Part shown: positions 1-10,710 of the stretch, piece after piece | Numbering within the stretch: the stretch's first letter is position 1 | How the letters are laid out: each line of letters opens with the position of its first letter | Source: Penicillus capitatus | Taxonomy: Eukaryota > Chlorophyta | Assembly (NCBI GenBank): GCA_965649825.1 | Contig: OZ287704.1 | Location: 186,001-250,000, forward strand | Reading direction: 5' to 3' | Length of the DNA stretch: 64,000 nt | Notes under the pieces: model-generated | Told to the model about the DNA's origin: nothing | The model's input: the letters and a program-made list of their open reading frames with translations, nothing else | The model's database searches: none | Made by a program: the position numbers and the translations under genes

Positions 1-1663
1 GCAGCTCAGGTCAGCATCCGAGCTGACTCAGACATCAGGTTTCATTACCGAGGCGATAAAGGAAGACGACGCCGGAAACTACGACAAAGCTGTGACGCTG
101 TATACCAAAGGACTCGACTGTTTTCAAACGCACTTGAAATATGACAAGAATGCAGCATCGAGGAAAGCTATCACAGACAAAGTACGCAGACGCATCTGGC
201 TCCCTCCTGATGAGCGAACGTTTTAGATCAAAGAATACTTGGAAAGGGCTGAGTATTTGAAAGAGGTGATGAAGAACGGTGTTCCACAAAAGACTGTCAC
301 CATGGAAGACGGTGCTGGTCAACGTTCTCGACCAACGGGAAAGAAAGAGGGACCTACCGATAGCAAAGATGAGGAGAGAACGCGTTTGGAAAGCGGACTA
401 TCCAGTGCCATTGTAACGGAGAAGCCAGATGTCAAGGTGCGAGCGACATCAATGGGGTGACCCTTCTGGATGAGAGGTGTCACTGTCAGTGGGACGATGT
501 TGCTGGTCTGGATAGGGCGAAAGAGGCACTAAAGGAAGCTGTGATCATGCCTGTCAAGTTTCCACAGTTTTTTACAGGTTGACCCGATGGAGTGAGATTC
601 TCTTTATTTGCATGAAATCTTACAGGGAAGAGAAAACCATGGACTGGAATCTTACTGTATGGACCACCTGGAACAGGAAAGAGTTACCTGGCTAAGGTCG
701 ATCAGACGTGTTATTGGTGTGAGATCAAATGAATGTATCATAACAGGCTGTCGCAACTGAGGCAGATTCGACATTCTTCAGTGTCGCTGCGTCGGATTTG
801 GTTTCAAAGTGGATGGGCGAAAGCGAGAAGTTGGTGTCCAGTCTATTTCACATGGCACGAGAAAACACACCCTCCATCGTCTTTTTGGACGAGGTATGGG
901 CATCTGCATGATCTATTTGACGTATGGGGACTCTGCCGCAGGTGGACTCTTTGTGTAGTGCACGGGGAGATAACGAGAGCGAAGCCGCTCGCAGAATCAA
1001 GACACAGTTTCTGATCGAAATGCAAGCTGTAAAAGATTCAAACGACAGTCGAGTTTTGGTACTCGGAGCGACAAACTTGCCCTATATGCTTGATCAGGCA
1101 GTCCGAAGACGCTTTGACAAGGTATCACATTTACGGCGCAGGTGATTTCTAACAGTCCTCCTGTATTCCATCAGCGTATCTACATTCCGCTTCCCGAGCC
1201 GCACGCCAGAGCCTCCATGTTCAAAATTCATTTGGGGAGCACTCCACATTCACTGAAAGAGGCAGAGTTTCAGTCTCTGGGAGACAGTACCGAAGGCTTC
1301 TCGGGGTCGGATATCTCTGTCCTCGTGAAGGATGTGTTGATGCAGCCCATTCGTTTCCTCCGCGAAGCAACGCACTTCAGACAGGTCTATCTGCTAAAGG
1401 ATCGCTGAGATCTGATCACGCTGTGTGTTTAGATTCCCGCACAGGATGGTCCAAACTACATGCCTTGCCTCCCATCTGCCCCTGGCGCGCGTCCCATGAC
1501 GCTGCAGTACTTCGCCGACAACGACATGGCAGAGAAAGTCGTGCCTCCGCAGATATCGATGGATGATTTTCGAAAGGTCCTCGGTCGAGCAAAACCAACA
1601 GTTGGAAAAGAGGACTTGGCTGTGTTTGAACGTTTTACAGAAGAATTTGGTGAAGAAGGTTAA
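1..1663 (+). CDS. VPS4: VPS4-type AAA ATPase, copy A (5' end outside window)
   Basis: ESCRT-III disassembly ATPase acting at endosomes, midbody and other membranes. Spliced exons give an N-terminal MIT domain (1-180 and 230-270), the AAA core and the Vps4 C-terminal domain. Visible motifs: Walker A GPPGTGKS near 660, pore loop 1 KWMGESEK near 815, Walker B IVFLDEVDSL near 880, sensor 1 ATN near 1070, paired arginine fingers RRRF near 1110, and the family ending FTEEFGEEG followed by TAA at 1663. Introns are short and GT-AG, for example after the MIT exon (about 180-229), at 439-490 and at 1388-1431. The start codon lies before base 1; comparison with copy B at 10711 suggests roughly 20 residues are missing. 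All motifs needed for ATP hydrolysis and substrate threading are intact, so this looks like the working orthologue. The family call is very secure. Confidence 0.93.
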
Positions 1664-4598
1664 CATATGACTGTTATCTGTATGGATCCACTGCATTGTG
1701 CAATCAACGGTGATTCAGTTTCTAGAGAATCCGCTTCAACAATTCTCATAGGACAGGACAATAGTGATACAGGCGTTCGAGAACCTACCAGTGAAATGTG
1801 TCCATCTGCTCAAGGTCTACCGCGACACAGACATGCATTTGTGATGTTTGCTCACCTTCTGGTTGTCAACCAATTAAAGTGACCGATGAACGTTCGAACC
1901 GCGCTTTGTTTGGCGTTTCTTGATAACTGTACTCTTTCGTCAACGACCATCATTTGATCAACGAACATTGATTGTGTATCAATTGGGCAATGCCCTTCGT
2001 TTCTTTGATTTGTTTTGTAGCAGATTCCGTCCAGAACGAAGAGGCTATGTGCAAAACGACGTCGAAAGAAGCTATAGAATCGATACTGATAACAGACAAG
2101 ATCAAGAATTCGCAGGGGTCACTCTGTTTGTTATGTGTTTCTTGCGACGATTTCATCTTTGAACTTGTATGCACTCCTAAAGCAGCTGTCTCGTCTTTCG
2201 TTGACGAAACGAGAAAGTGGAGACACCGTTGGGTGTTCACTTCAGCTGTCGGCTTTCTGTTAGAATCTCAACTCTACAAACGATTGTTATCGAAAATACA
2301 GCAAGCTAGCTGTCATCGTTTGCAGTTTACGCATGTTTTGGGTATCTCGATAAAGATTGAAAAGAAGAGCGTCGTCGAAGTCGTATTAAAAAGGATCGTT
2401 CAACAGCGATTCTTGATTCTCGGATGGGGAAAGAATTGCCATTAGAGGGAGGAGGCCTCTCTTTCGGAGATATTGTTCATTAAATCGCCAGGCCTTCGCA
2501 TTGAAGTATCAACAGAAGACGAGATCGTCATTTCTTTGCCGTCAGATGCAATGCCTTCGTAGTTAGTTAAGTTTACTTTCTCCATCTCCTCCCAATTGTT
2601 GTCTGTCTTCGCTCGTGCTGACGCAGCTGTGAGAGGTAGCTGGTTCCGCCTCGGGTCTTCTGGCGAGGAGTCGCTGCTGGCGTGCCAACCGTCCTTGTGG
2701 CGCCACGACAGCAGAACATCACTGGAACGCATGACGCGAGGTGTGAGTGACGATGCGCTTACATAATGATGTGACTCTCACACTGCTAGGTATTTAAACG
2801 GAACTGCCCTGTTGTGATCGTCCTCTAGCTATGTAAATAGCATTGCCGACGGAGTTCCCTACGCGACTCGCTATCCGGTCCGGACTCGGCCGCCGGGTCG
2901 ACGTTCACAGCAGCCTCATGAATCTCTTCATGGCCTGCCGTTCTTGTCTAGCCAAGCCTTCTCTTCTAAAGCTATAAACTGGGGATGAATGGAGATGGTT
3001 AAGATTAGCATTCGCAAATCGAGAGAGCGAGCATCAGCAAAACCGGATAGAATCAATGTCGGGGTGAGCGCGTACGCACAAAACCAGCAATAGAACATAG
3101 AAGAATATAATCTTCACACTGTGAGATGCATGCCAGCAATTAAAACGATCATAGATGATCCAAATGGTTGGTTTACAAGAGACTTCCCCGGTGAGAACGC
3201 AATCCAGGTTACTTGGATTGTGACGATTTCGTAAAAGTAAATGAAAAGGAGTTTTTAGAAGCTTCACCACTAAATCTATGGGGCGGACAAGATTTTCTGT
3301 TAACTTGATCGTAAGACGATTCTGTCGGTACATGCTCGACCAGAAAACGCGCTAATGTATAGAAAATCCTGTAGCTGGGTGATCTTGGCTTGACAGAGTT
3401 TTGAGGCGTTTCCAAAAACAAGGAAGGCATCGATAGAAAAGAGGGATTCGTCGTTCATCGAGGAGTCTAGGGCTTGAAGGGTTGCGCAAGCATTGATTTG
3501 TCTGATCTGTAGTACCTAATGGCTAAAGAAAGACCTGTCCTCGAAAACAACGATTTTAGGAGCTCTGTGGGTTTTTCTGGGTTCTTGTCAGCTTTGTCAA
3601 GTTTGCGGAGTGTAACCTATTCAACAAAAGTAGACGTCGTTCAACGATCATACGTTCTTTGCTTCATTTTTGTAAGTTGCTCAATGGCTACATGATTCAC
3701 AAGTTAACATAAGAACGGTCACTAGTCGTTTAAATACATTACAAACGTCGGCGCTTTAAGTGCGAGTACAAAAATGCGGCAACTATGAAGTTTGGTTCGC
3801 ACGCAGGACTAAAACGGGATCGTCATACGCTTATGCTGCCTAGCCCAATCTGCAGAATTCTTAAGTACCTTGGCTCTAGTGGGTCGAAATCATAGGAATA
3901 ATTTCAAGGGTTGGTGTCTATTGCGAATGACATGCACGAAATGTAGTGAGCGACATAGTGACGGCGACTATGGTTCTGATTTCTTAAGGTTAAAGATCAT
4001 CTGGAAGCGATCCACCTATCTTCTAAATCGAGTGCGAGTTCGTTGAATGTCAAGGTTTCTAAGAGTTTTGTCCTGTTTGACGTGCATTCGTGCATCATCA
4101 CCTGCAAAAATGGCGAGTGGACGTTCGGAGGGAGGGGAGGCTAAATATGCATCCCGTGTGTCATTGCGATGAAAAACTGACGTGAACGTTACCAGTCCTG
4201 GATGTATACCCGTTGTGAAGAAGGCACAAGTCGGAAAACACAAGTGTGCAGAATGGTGATTGGAATGGTACAGGAGATGGTGTTGCACCGAGGCATGACG
4301 GAGAGATGGATTGGTCAGAGGAACCGTCGCATTTTAAATGGGCTGAAGAACAGTCACGCCGTAGTAACATTCCTTCGCGTTTCGGCTTTCTTTTTTCGGT
4401 GACATCTTGTCGAGTGTTTTTTCCACATGACCCTGTAACATCTTGAACAATCTCACAATTTCTTGCCAGCAATGCTAAGCGAAAGGTTCGCAGCCGCTGT
4501 GGTTAAAGATCGACACCGCAGTGTCATTCACAGTTCAAAACTTGATACAGATGAACATATGGGGTTGTTAATTGCAAGGACTTCAAACTGAGTTTTTT
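1664..4598. other. Gene-poor interval after VPS4 copy A
   Basis: About 2.9 kb with no recognisable gene. A 157-codon open frame on the plus strand (1972-2445) and several shorter ones show no family resemblance, no acidic or basic domain structure and no splice pattern like the neighbours. The only candidate I list separately is the minus-strand frame at 2442-2732. I see no clear tandem repeat or mobile element here. Confidence 0.5.
2442..2732 (-). CDS. Possible small hypothetical protein
   Basis: A 96-residue open frame, polar and charged (many Ser, Asp, Glu, Arg, Asn), beginning with ATG and ending with TAG/TGA-type stop context. Its composition is more protein-like than the other open frames in this interval, but it has no recognised domain, no signal peptide and no homologue that I know. 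It may be part of a spliced gene or chance. Weak call, given so the stretch is not left blank. Confidence 0.2.
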   Translation of the reverse strand: MRSSDVLLSWRHKDGWHASSDSSPEDPRRNQLPLTAASARAKTDNNWEEMEKVNLTNYEGIASDGKEMTISSSVDTSMRRPGDLMNNISEREASSL

Positions 4599-6310
4599 CT
4601 AAGTGCTGGAGTTCATCAGAACTTCTTCGATCCATGCCACGGAACTCTTCACGTCTATGAACCTCGATGGCACTTTTTCGCAGTCGGCATCGCTATTCTG
4701 GCTCCCTCCGATGCCAATCAAGACATCATCAGCGGGATCCGTGTTGTCTCCAGTAAACACCAAACCAGTTCCGGTATCTCGGGCACAAAGGGAGGTCCCT
4801 CCTGCTTCATCAATACCACATATCTCGGCAGAAGCGAAGCGCTCAATATCAAATTCAGCTTCGCATTCGTCATGGGAGTAATAGAATGTGTTCCCTGTTT
4901 GGAGCTCATTCGAACACAATGATGCCGTGGTCGTAGGTCCCCAGCCAAAGAGTGTCAATATTTGCTTTTCAGTGCAACAACCAAAATTATCTACAGAACT
5001 CACGCAGAATGTAAGTTCCAACCGTCTCCCGATGCAACAACACGCACCCTCGGTCGGAAGATTGATTGGAGTTGCTGTGGAGGGGGTTTTGAGGACAATG
5101 ATGGCAAGATCGGTCCCATCCTTTAGATCAGGGTGGATGATAACCTTTTCAGCCACGATCCTTTCAGCATCGTCTGCCCTGCCTTTGACGAGGTGTATGT
5201 CGCCGATCAATGAGTGGATCCGATAAGGCTTGCGGATGAATGGCAATAGGTGAGCAGCAGCTGTGAGAACATGTCGAGGGGAAATCAACGCCCCATTGCA
5301 CTGATGGATAAAGCCGCTTGGCCACACAGAAACGGCGTAGGGAAACTCTCCAGGTCCAGCATCTCTTCCACCGATGATGAAAGGCACACTTATGTTTCCG
5401 TTGCTAAAGCCGACCATGGTCTTCAGCTCGTATTCGTTTTTCAATATCCACGGGAGATATGATGACACGTCGATAAAGACAGAGGCATCATCGCTGTCTC
5501 GGAAATCGGCGGATCTTAAGGCCAAGCCCAACAGGACTGGAGGTTTCTGCTGATCCTGCAGGCAGAAGGATGCGCTGCCTCTATCCAGGGAAAGTTGTCC
5601 TTCAGTTGCTGTCGAGCAAAAGAACTCAGCGTCATGGACATCGTTCCTGGATGCACAGAACGTCGCCGTGTGTCTTATCCACACCTAAAACAGCAGAGTT
5701 CGTTTTACCTTGCAGTCTGTCCGGTGCACTCTGCGAGGCTCTTGGCAGATAACTGCTTCAGGGAGACAGTCGCCTTCTCTGATTGATCCGTTGTCTCCGG
5801 AACTGTTGTGACGGCAGCGAGATGTCCACTGATGCAATCGTACGTGCCTTCTAGAGGTAGCACTGCTGGTTGCACCCTGAACGGCATTTCGAGCTCCACG
5901 AAGGCGATGTCGAATTGAAGTGCATGTTCGCCTTCGTTGCGATACTTTTCGTGCACGACGACGTCGACAATACCGACGCTGGACTCCAGGGCGCCGCCGT
6001 CATGGACTGGGAAGTTTGCGACGGAAAGATAACGGTCGAAGCCAGTCACCGTCTTGTCCACACAAGATGCGGTCGTCAAGGCAACGATAGGCGAGACGAG
6101 TGTCCCCAAACAAACGTGCTTGCCGTTTGCGTCCGTCAGTGAGACGTAAGGGAATTTACTGAGATCGATTTCCTGACCCTCGCTGGCTACCTTTGCTGCC
6201 AGACCTTCGGACACCCCGTCCAGCCTGTTCGCGAAAACAGTTGCCGTCCCATCAGCACTTCCGGACGCAAGGAGAAGACAGATGAGAATGACGGCGCGAG
6301 CAGAATGCAT
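4599..6310 (-). CDS. Secreted protein with two tandem trypsin-fold (S1) domains, both with altered catalytic triads
   Basis: Starts at 6310 with a hydrophobic signal peptide (MHSARAVILICLLLASGSA). Exon 1 (6310-5709) holds the first half of domain 1; a 62-nt GT-AG intron (5647-5708) joins it to exon 2. Domain 1 keeps the aspartate (FDIAFVEL) but the TAAHC box reads TTASC, so the catalytic His is Ser. The serine region reads DRGSASFC. Domain 2 has the activation-like FIIGGRDAGPGEFPY start, His in LTAAAHLL and Asp in GTDLAIIVL, but the GDSGGP box reads RDTGTG, with Thr at the nucleophile position. A stretch at 4965-5003 has GT-AG ends, is 39 nt long and stop-free, and may be an intron or coding. 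Known family: chymotrypsin-like proteases and their inactive homologues. Inference: a secreted pseudoprotease, perhaps binding substrate or regulating true proteases. Confidence 0.82.
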
Positions 6311-6694
6311 GATGCTTCGCCGCCACTATCGCGACCGGTAAGGAACTACAAGACAACTGGAGAGACAAGAGAATGTTTCGTTCTCGATGTCGCCCTCCCG
6401 TAATCGCTCTTCGCACGTGTAGCAGCGGATTACCGAGTCTGTTGCTAAAAAAGGATCTATTTGCTCGCCTTGCCAGACTATTAAAACGCGATGATTTGAC
6501 ATCTGTTCGACACACGGTCGATCCCGGGACTTTCCATATCTGGAACTCTCATCGCTGCAAAGCATCCGACTCCGCTCAGGTAACTGATGCGCGAATGATC
6601 CAGTCCCCCAATCGCGCGACGACAAGAAAACCGTCGATGATTGCCATCGCGTGGACGAGAAAGACGAAGCGACAAGTGATGTGCAAATTTGACC

Positions 6695-8720
6695 TTACTC
6701 TCCCCGATTATCCGACGAGACCACGTCGGAGGTCTCTCGTGACGGATGTGCCGATCGCTGTGCGTCCGGGAGTTTCAGGTCGAGGATCGCAGCCAAACTG
6801 CTGGCAGGACCAGGAGACCCGTGCTGTCCACAGTAAGATTCGAGCACGCTCTCTACGAGATTCTTGTCCAGATCCACTTGACACCACGATTCGGATTCGT
6901 CATTCCTGGAAGTGCCACGCCGAGTGCCGAAGCTCTCCGCGACTTTTGTCGCATTTAGCTCGGATGCCAGCACTGCGTCGTAGGCCTCGTCGAAATCTGA
7001 GTCATCGTCACTGTCTGTCTCTGCCCCCTGAACAGACAGAGAGCGGTCAGCAGGCGATGATACTTGCCGTTTATCGTTTAACCTTTTGGGCGTCTCCATA
7101 CGAGGACGAGTTATCTTCTGTCGTGACGCTCTCTGAAGAGCCGTCGGAGATGTCGTGGCTGGAGAATGAAACGGCATCGTCGTCCAGTCGAGTCACAAGA
7201 TCGTCGCCCAAGGCTTCACTAAGCTCCCTTAGAAATCGACGTGCATCAAGAGTGACACCTTCGCACAGTTAGAATCGCATCCCTAGAAACACGTTGGCCG
7301 GGATCACCTGGCGGCGCTTGTGCCCCTTCGTGCGAGGAGACAGTTTCTACGAACCGATCAAACGAGCGAACGATGTCTTCCGGATCATATTCGACAGGTT
7401 TCTCCCGGAAACTTTTCTGTTCAGTCTCCCGATCCTTGAGATTGCGCTCGAGGTCGCTTGCGCCATCGCGCATCCAACCGTCGTCGTCCTCGGCAAACAG
7501 TCGATGCGTCTCCGAGAACTTTATCGCGGAAATCGACGACTGGAACTCCCAAAACAGACAATCCGTCGACGAGGCGATGGAAACAAAAGTGAACCTCAAG
7601 GACCCGTCTGATTGACTCGGACGACTTGCGATGAGCGATGTTCTCGTCACCAGCATAAGTCTTCCGGGCGAGGAGTTCGACGCCACAGGAGACTTTTACT
7701 CCCAGATCTGCGGCCTTGGCGATCGGTTCCGGGACGTCCGTCAAGGGGTAGTTCTTGGGAGGATGGAATTCTTCCTGCCGTAGCCGGGCATAAGAGCACC
7801 GATGGAACCGCACCATGCACAAGACGAAATCCACAGGCAGGAAGTGGACTGGTCGGGATAAGGCATGCATCTCCGACGTTGCTCTCTGCAGGAAGCTGTC
7901 AACCACTGCAGAGATCGCTTTGGGCTCCTCCACGAGCAATTGCGCTACCTTCACGGGCACGTAACACCTGAGGCATGGACTCGGGTCACAGAAAGGCATG
8001 TGTTGCAGCACCTTGCCCAGTGTTGCGTGCTCGAGACGTCAGAAGGAAATGGAGAGACTCTGTCGGCGATCTTTTTCTGGACGTCCTCAGTGACTGCCGT
8101 TTGCGCGTTAGACCTTAACGCCTCGAGTGCGTCCCGCAGTGTCAAATCTGCCTTAGAAGCGGAATGGCGTCTTGGAATAATGTGCAGCTTTCCTCCGAGT
8201 AGCCAGACTCTAAACGAACGAGAACATCTGCAAGGCTGACGGACAAAAGGGCGAACCTGTTGGCACTCGTCTCTGGCCGGATCCACTTCGGCAGTGAAAA
8301 CGCAGCTTCGATCAGCAAGAACTCGCCGTCCGTGTCCCAGACGTGCGCCACCAGATGCGGCGTTTCCTTCGTCGCTGTTAGCAGAAGAGACACGACGAAC
8401 CACTCCTCGTCGACCGAATCCCCGTAGCGCAGACGTCCCCACAGGCAGTCGACGTCGCTTGACGTCTTCCAGGGCGGCTCAACTGCGCGGGAGTCGAAAA
8501 GGCAAAACGCGTCACACTGCCAGACATAGCCCTCAACGTGCGGGCGAACGGACTCCGTGACACGCTGCATCAAGTCGGTCAGGCAGCCTGAAAGAGAACA
8601 CAACCCCTTCAACGGTGCCCTCAAATGATCAACCTCACCTTGATGCAGGTCGTAGAGGCGGTAGAACATTTCATTGTCTTCCCCGACGCCTTCTCCTTCG
8701 AAGTGCAGAGCTTCATCCAT
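6695..8720 (-). CDS. ECD: Ecdysoneless (ECD/SGT1) family protein
   Basis: Conserved eukaryotic cofactor linked to pre-mRNA splicing (PRPF8 complexes), transcription and cell-cycle control. Splicing the minus-strand frames gives a continuous ECD protein: the N-terminal GYVWQCDAF segment, the hallmark DEEWFVVSLLL and DGEFLLIEAA blocks near 8330, the GGKLHIIPRR block near 8180, the FHPPKNYPL block near 7750, the acidic DDDGW motif near 7480, GVTLDARRFLRELSEALG near 7230, and the C-terminal block DLDKNLVESVLESY before the stop at 6695. Introns are GT-AG and short, for example 8588-8638 (51 nt, stop-free and a multiple of three) and one of 46 nt just before GGKLHIIP. The start chosen is Met at 8720; an in-frame ATG at 8771 would overlap THOC1. 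It diverges from THOC1 with start codons only 10 bp apart. Confidence 0.9.
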
Positions 8721-8730
8721 TTCGAAAATA

Positions 8731-10631
8731 ATGACGCAGATCACGGCCGAACGTGTCCACGTGCGGAACACCTTGCCTGGCGACTGCTCGAAAGGAGCGA
8801 TGTCTTGCTTAGGAGGCGTTCGTCAGCGCGGTCGGTGCCGAAGACTTCGAGCCCGAGAAAAGTGCTGTACTGGCGCTGTCTCAATGCCTCTTCCCGGACA
8901 GCCCCCGACCGAAGGTTTCCTCCAGTCGAACGCCTCGCTCGATTTTCGGCGTCTCCGCAGGTGGTCTCCCCTACTGATGTCTCCCAGGAGCAACGACTGG
9001 CCGTGGAACAGTGCATCCAGCAGTTGGTGCTGTCCCTCGGATGTGAGGCCGAGGCGTCCCAGCAACGGGCCCTCGATCACGTCGATCCTTTGTCAGCACC
9101 GCATCCGGTTCTTCCGCGCCTCTTCGACATGGTCCTGTCCCTCGGAGACGCGCATCTCCTCGAGCCGGGTGAGTGCGCCCCTCTTGTCATGACTCTTGAT
9201 CCAGACTGTCTCCAGGGATTATTTTCACTCTGATCGAGCGCCTGGTGGAGATGACGTTTGACCCAGAAGAGTGTCACGCCCTGATCGACTGGATCCTGCG
9301 CAACAAGGGAACCCTTAAGCATCCGCACATCTTCGAACGTGGAAAGCTTATCCTGTTGAGGACAGTCAACCGGATGCTCAAGATCCTGCAGAGGGGAGAA
9401 GACCATGCATACCACGCCGGCAGGCTGCTGTTCTTTATGTCCGAGCTGTATCCCATGGCGGAGCGCTCGGCCACCAACCACTCTGGCTTGCGAGACCAAT
9501 CGCATCCCGTCAAGATACAACAATGGAACGGTCCTCTGCACGATGACTTCGGCCATCCGATCGAGAAGGCCGATTACGATCTATACTGGAGGACGGTGGA
9601 ACACATTCAGGTGTGGTCGTTATCCTGCGTCGATTTCTGCCGTTCAAATAAGGTTGCAGAGGACTCCGGCGTCGGAGAGCGATGTTATGCGTGCGCTGGA
9701 CTTGGCGCAACGTCTGCTCGACTTCTTCAAGAGCCATCCGTGTCACCGGGAAGACTCACCCCACTTAGCGAGGACAAACGTGGCACTCGTCAACGACACG
9801 ACGCCCGAGCAGTTCGGCGACATCATTCGTCAGCATCGGTGTGGTAGGCGTGACGTTTAAGGGGTATGGTTGTAGGTGACCCGGACCAACGCATGGAGTG
9901 CGTCGTCCAAATGTACTTCTTCGTGCAGCGGCTGCTGGCCGCGTCCAAGAATCCGGTCGTCACAACAGACGCCGCTCGAGAGCGCCTGGCTCAGATGCTG
10001 TCGGACTTAGAGCACTACGCCAAGGGAGATCACGATCTCCGTCAGAGATGGGGACCTATCCATGAGGTCCTGGTGCAAGAGCCTCGGTGGATCGAGTGGA
10101 AGAACGACGGGGCGGGGGACTGGACGCTTCCGCCTGTCGCGGAGCACCCGTGGATGGATCCGTTCCGCGGGGAGATGGACGAACTGGAGATCTCCCAGAT
10201 ACTCGCTTGCCTGAAGGAAGACGACGTCGACGCAGCCATGGATGTCCCGGCGGAGGACGACGCCTCGTGGGATATGAAAGTGTCGGAGGGGCTCCACATC
10301 GACTTCGACCGCGACCTCGGACAGCCGGACCTCGCCGAGCTGCACGTCCCCACCGCCAAGGTTACTCCGTCCCTGCGTCGCGGATGACGCGACGTTTCCT
10401 GTCGGTCAGGAGTTCCTCGAAGGCGCCGCAATTGGAGGTGAAGAAGAAGACGACGAGGCGGCTATGGATCTCGTCGAGTCCGACAACGCGTTCTGCTGGC
10501 GCACCTACCGTCTGCTGTCCGAGCTCGACATCCAACACATGAACGAGGGAGAGCGTCGTACGACGAAGTTTCGTGATTTGTTGCACTCGACGAAACTACA
10601 TTGCGATTTAGATGAGAGACGTTCTGTTTAA
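8731..10631 (+). CDS. THOC1: THO complex subunit 1 (HPR1)
   Basis: Core subunit of THO/TREX, which couples transcription to mRNA processing and nuclear export. The first exon encodes MTQITAERVH, followed by GT-AG splicing to an exon beginning EAFVSAVGAEDF at about 8807. Later exons give the THOC1-like core: DWILRNKGTLKHPHIFERGK and LLRTVNRMLK near 9300-9380, the LYPMAERS segment near 9450, DYDLYWRTVEHIQ near 9580, and a block ending WIEWKNDGAGDW near 10110 that matches the family's NWNSWKNEG region. The last exon carries the acidic EEEDDEAAMDL run and the CWRTYRLLSELD segment, with TAA at 10629-10631. Introns include 9611-9659 and one at about 10358-10409, all GT-AG. The small first exon and the short intron near 8950 are the least certain parts. 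The 3' end lies 80 bp before the VPS4-like gene. Confidence 0.85.
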
Positions 10632-10710
10632 TATTTAACACGATTAACAACGCCGCGAACTTTTTGAGATATCTTCCACACCGAGTGGTCGCATTCTCGA
10701 GGTTCTCCTT

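Noticed and set aside
1972-2445. A 157-codon plus-strand open frame after VPS4 copy A
   Set aside because: Irregular hydrophobic and Cys-rich composition, no domain, no splice partners; chance open frame in AT-richer DNA.
6373-7272. A 299-codon plus-strand open frame
   Set aside because: It is antisense to the C-terminal exons of ECD, has Arg/Ser-heavy shadow composition and no domain.
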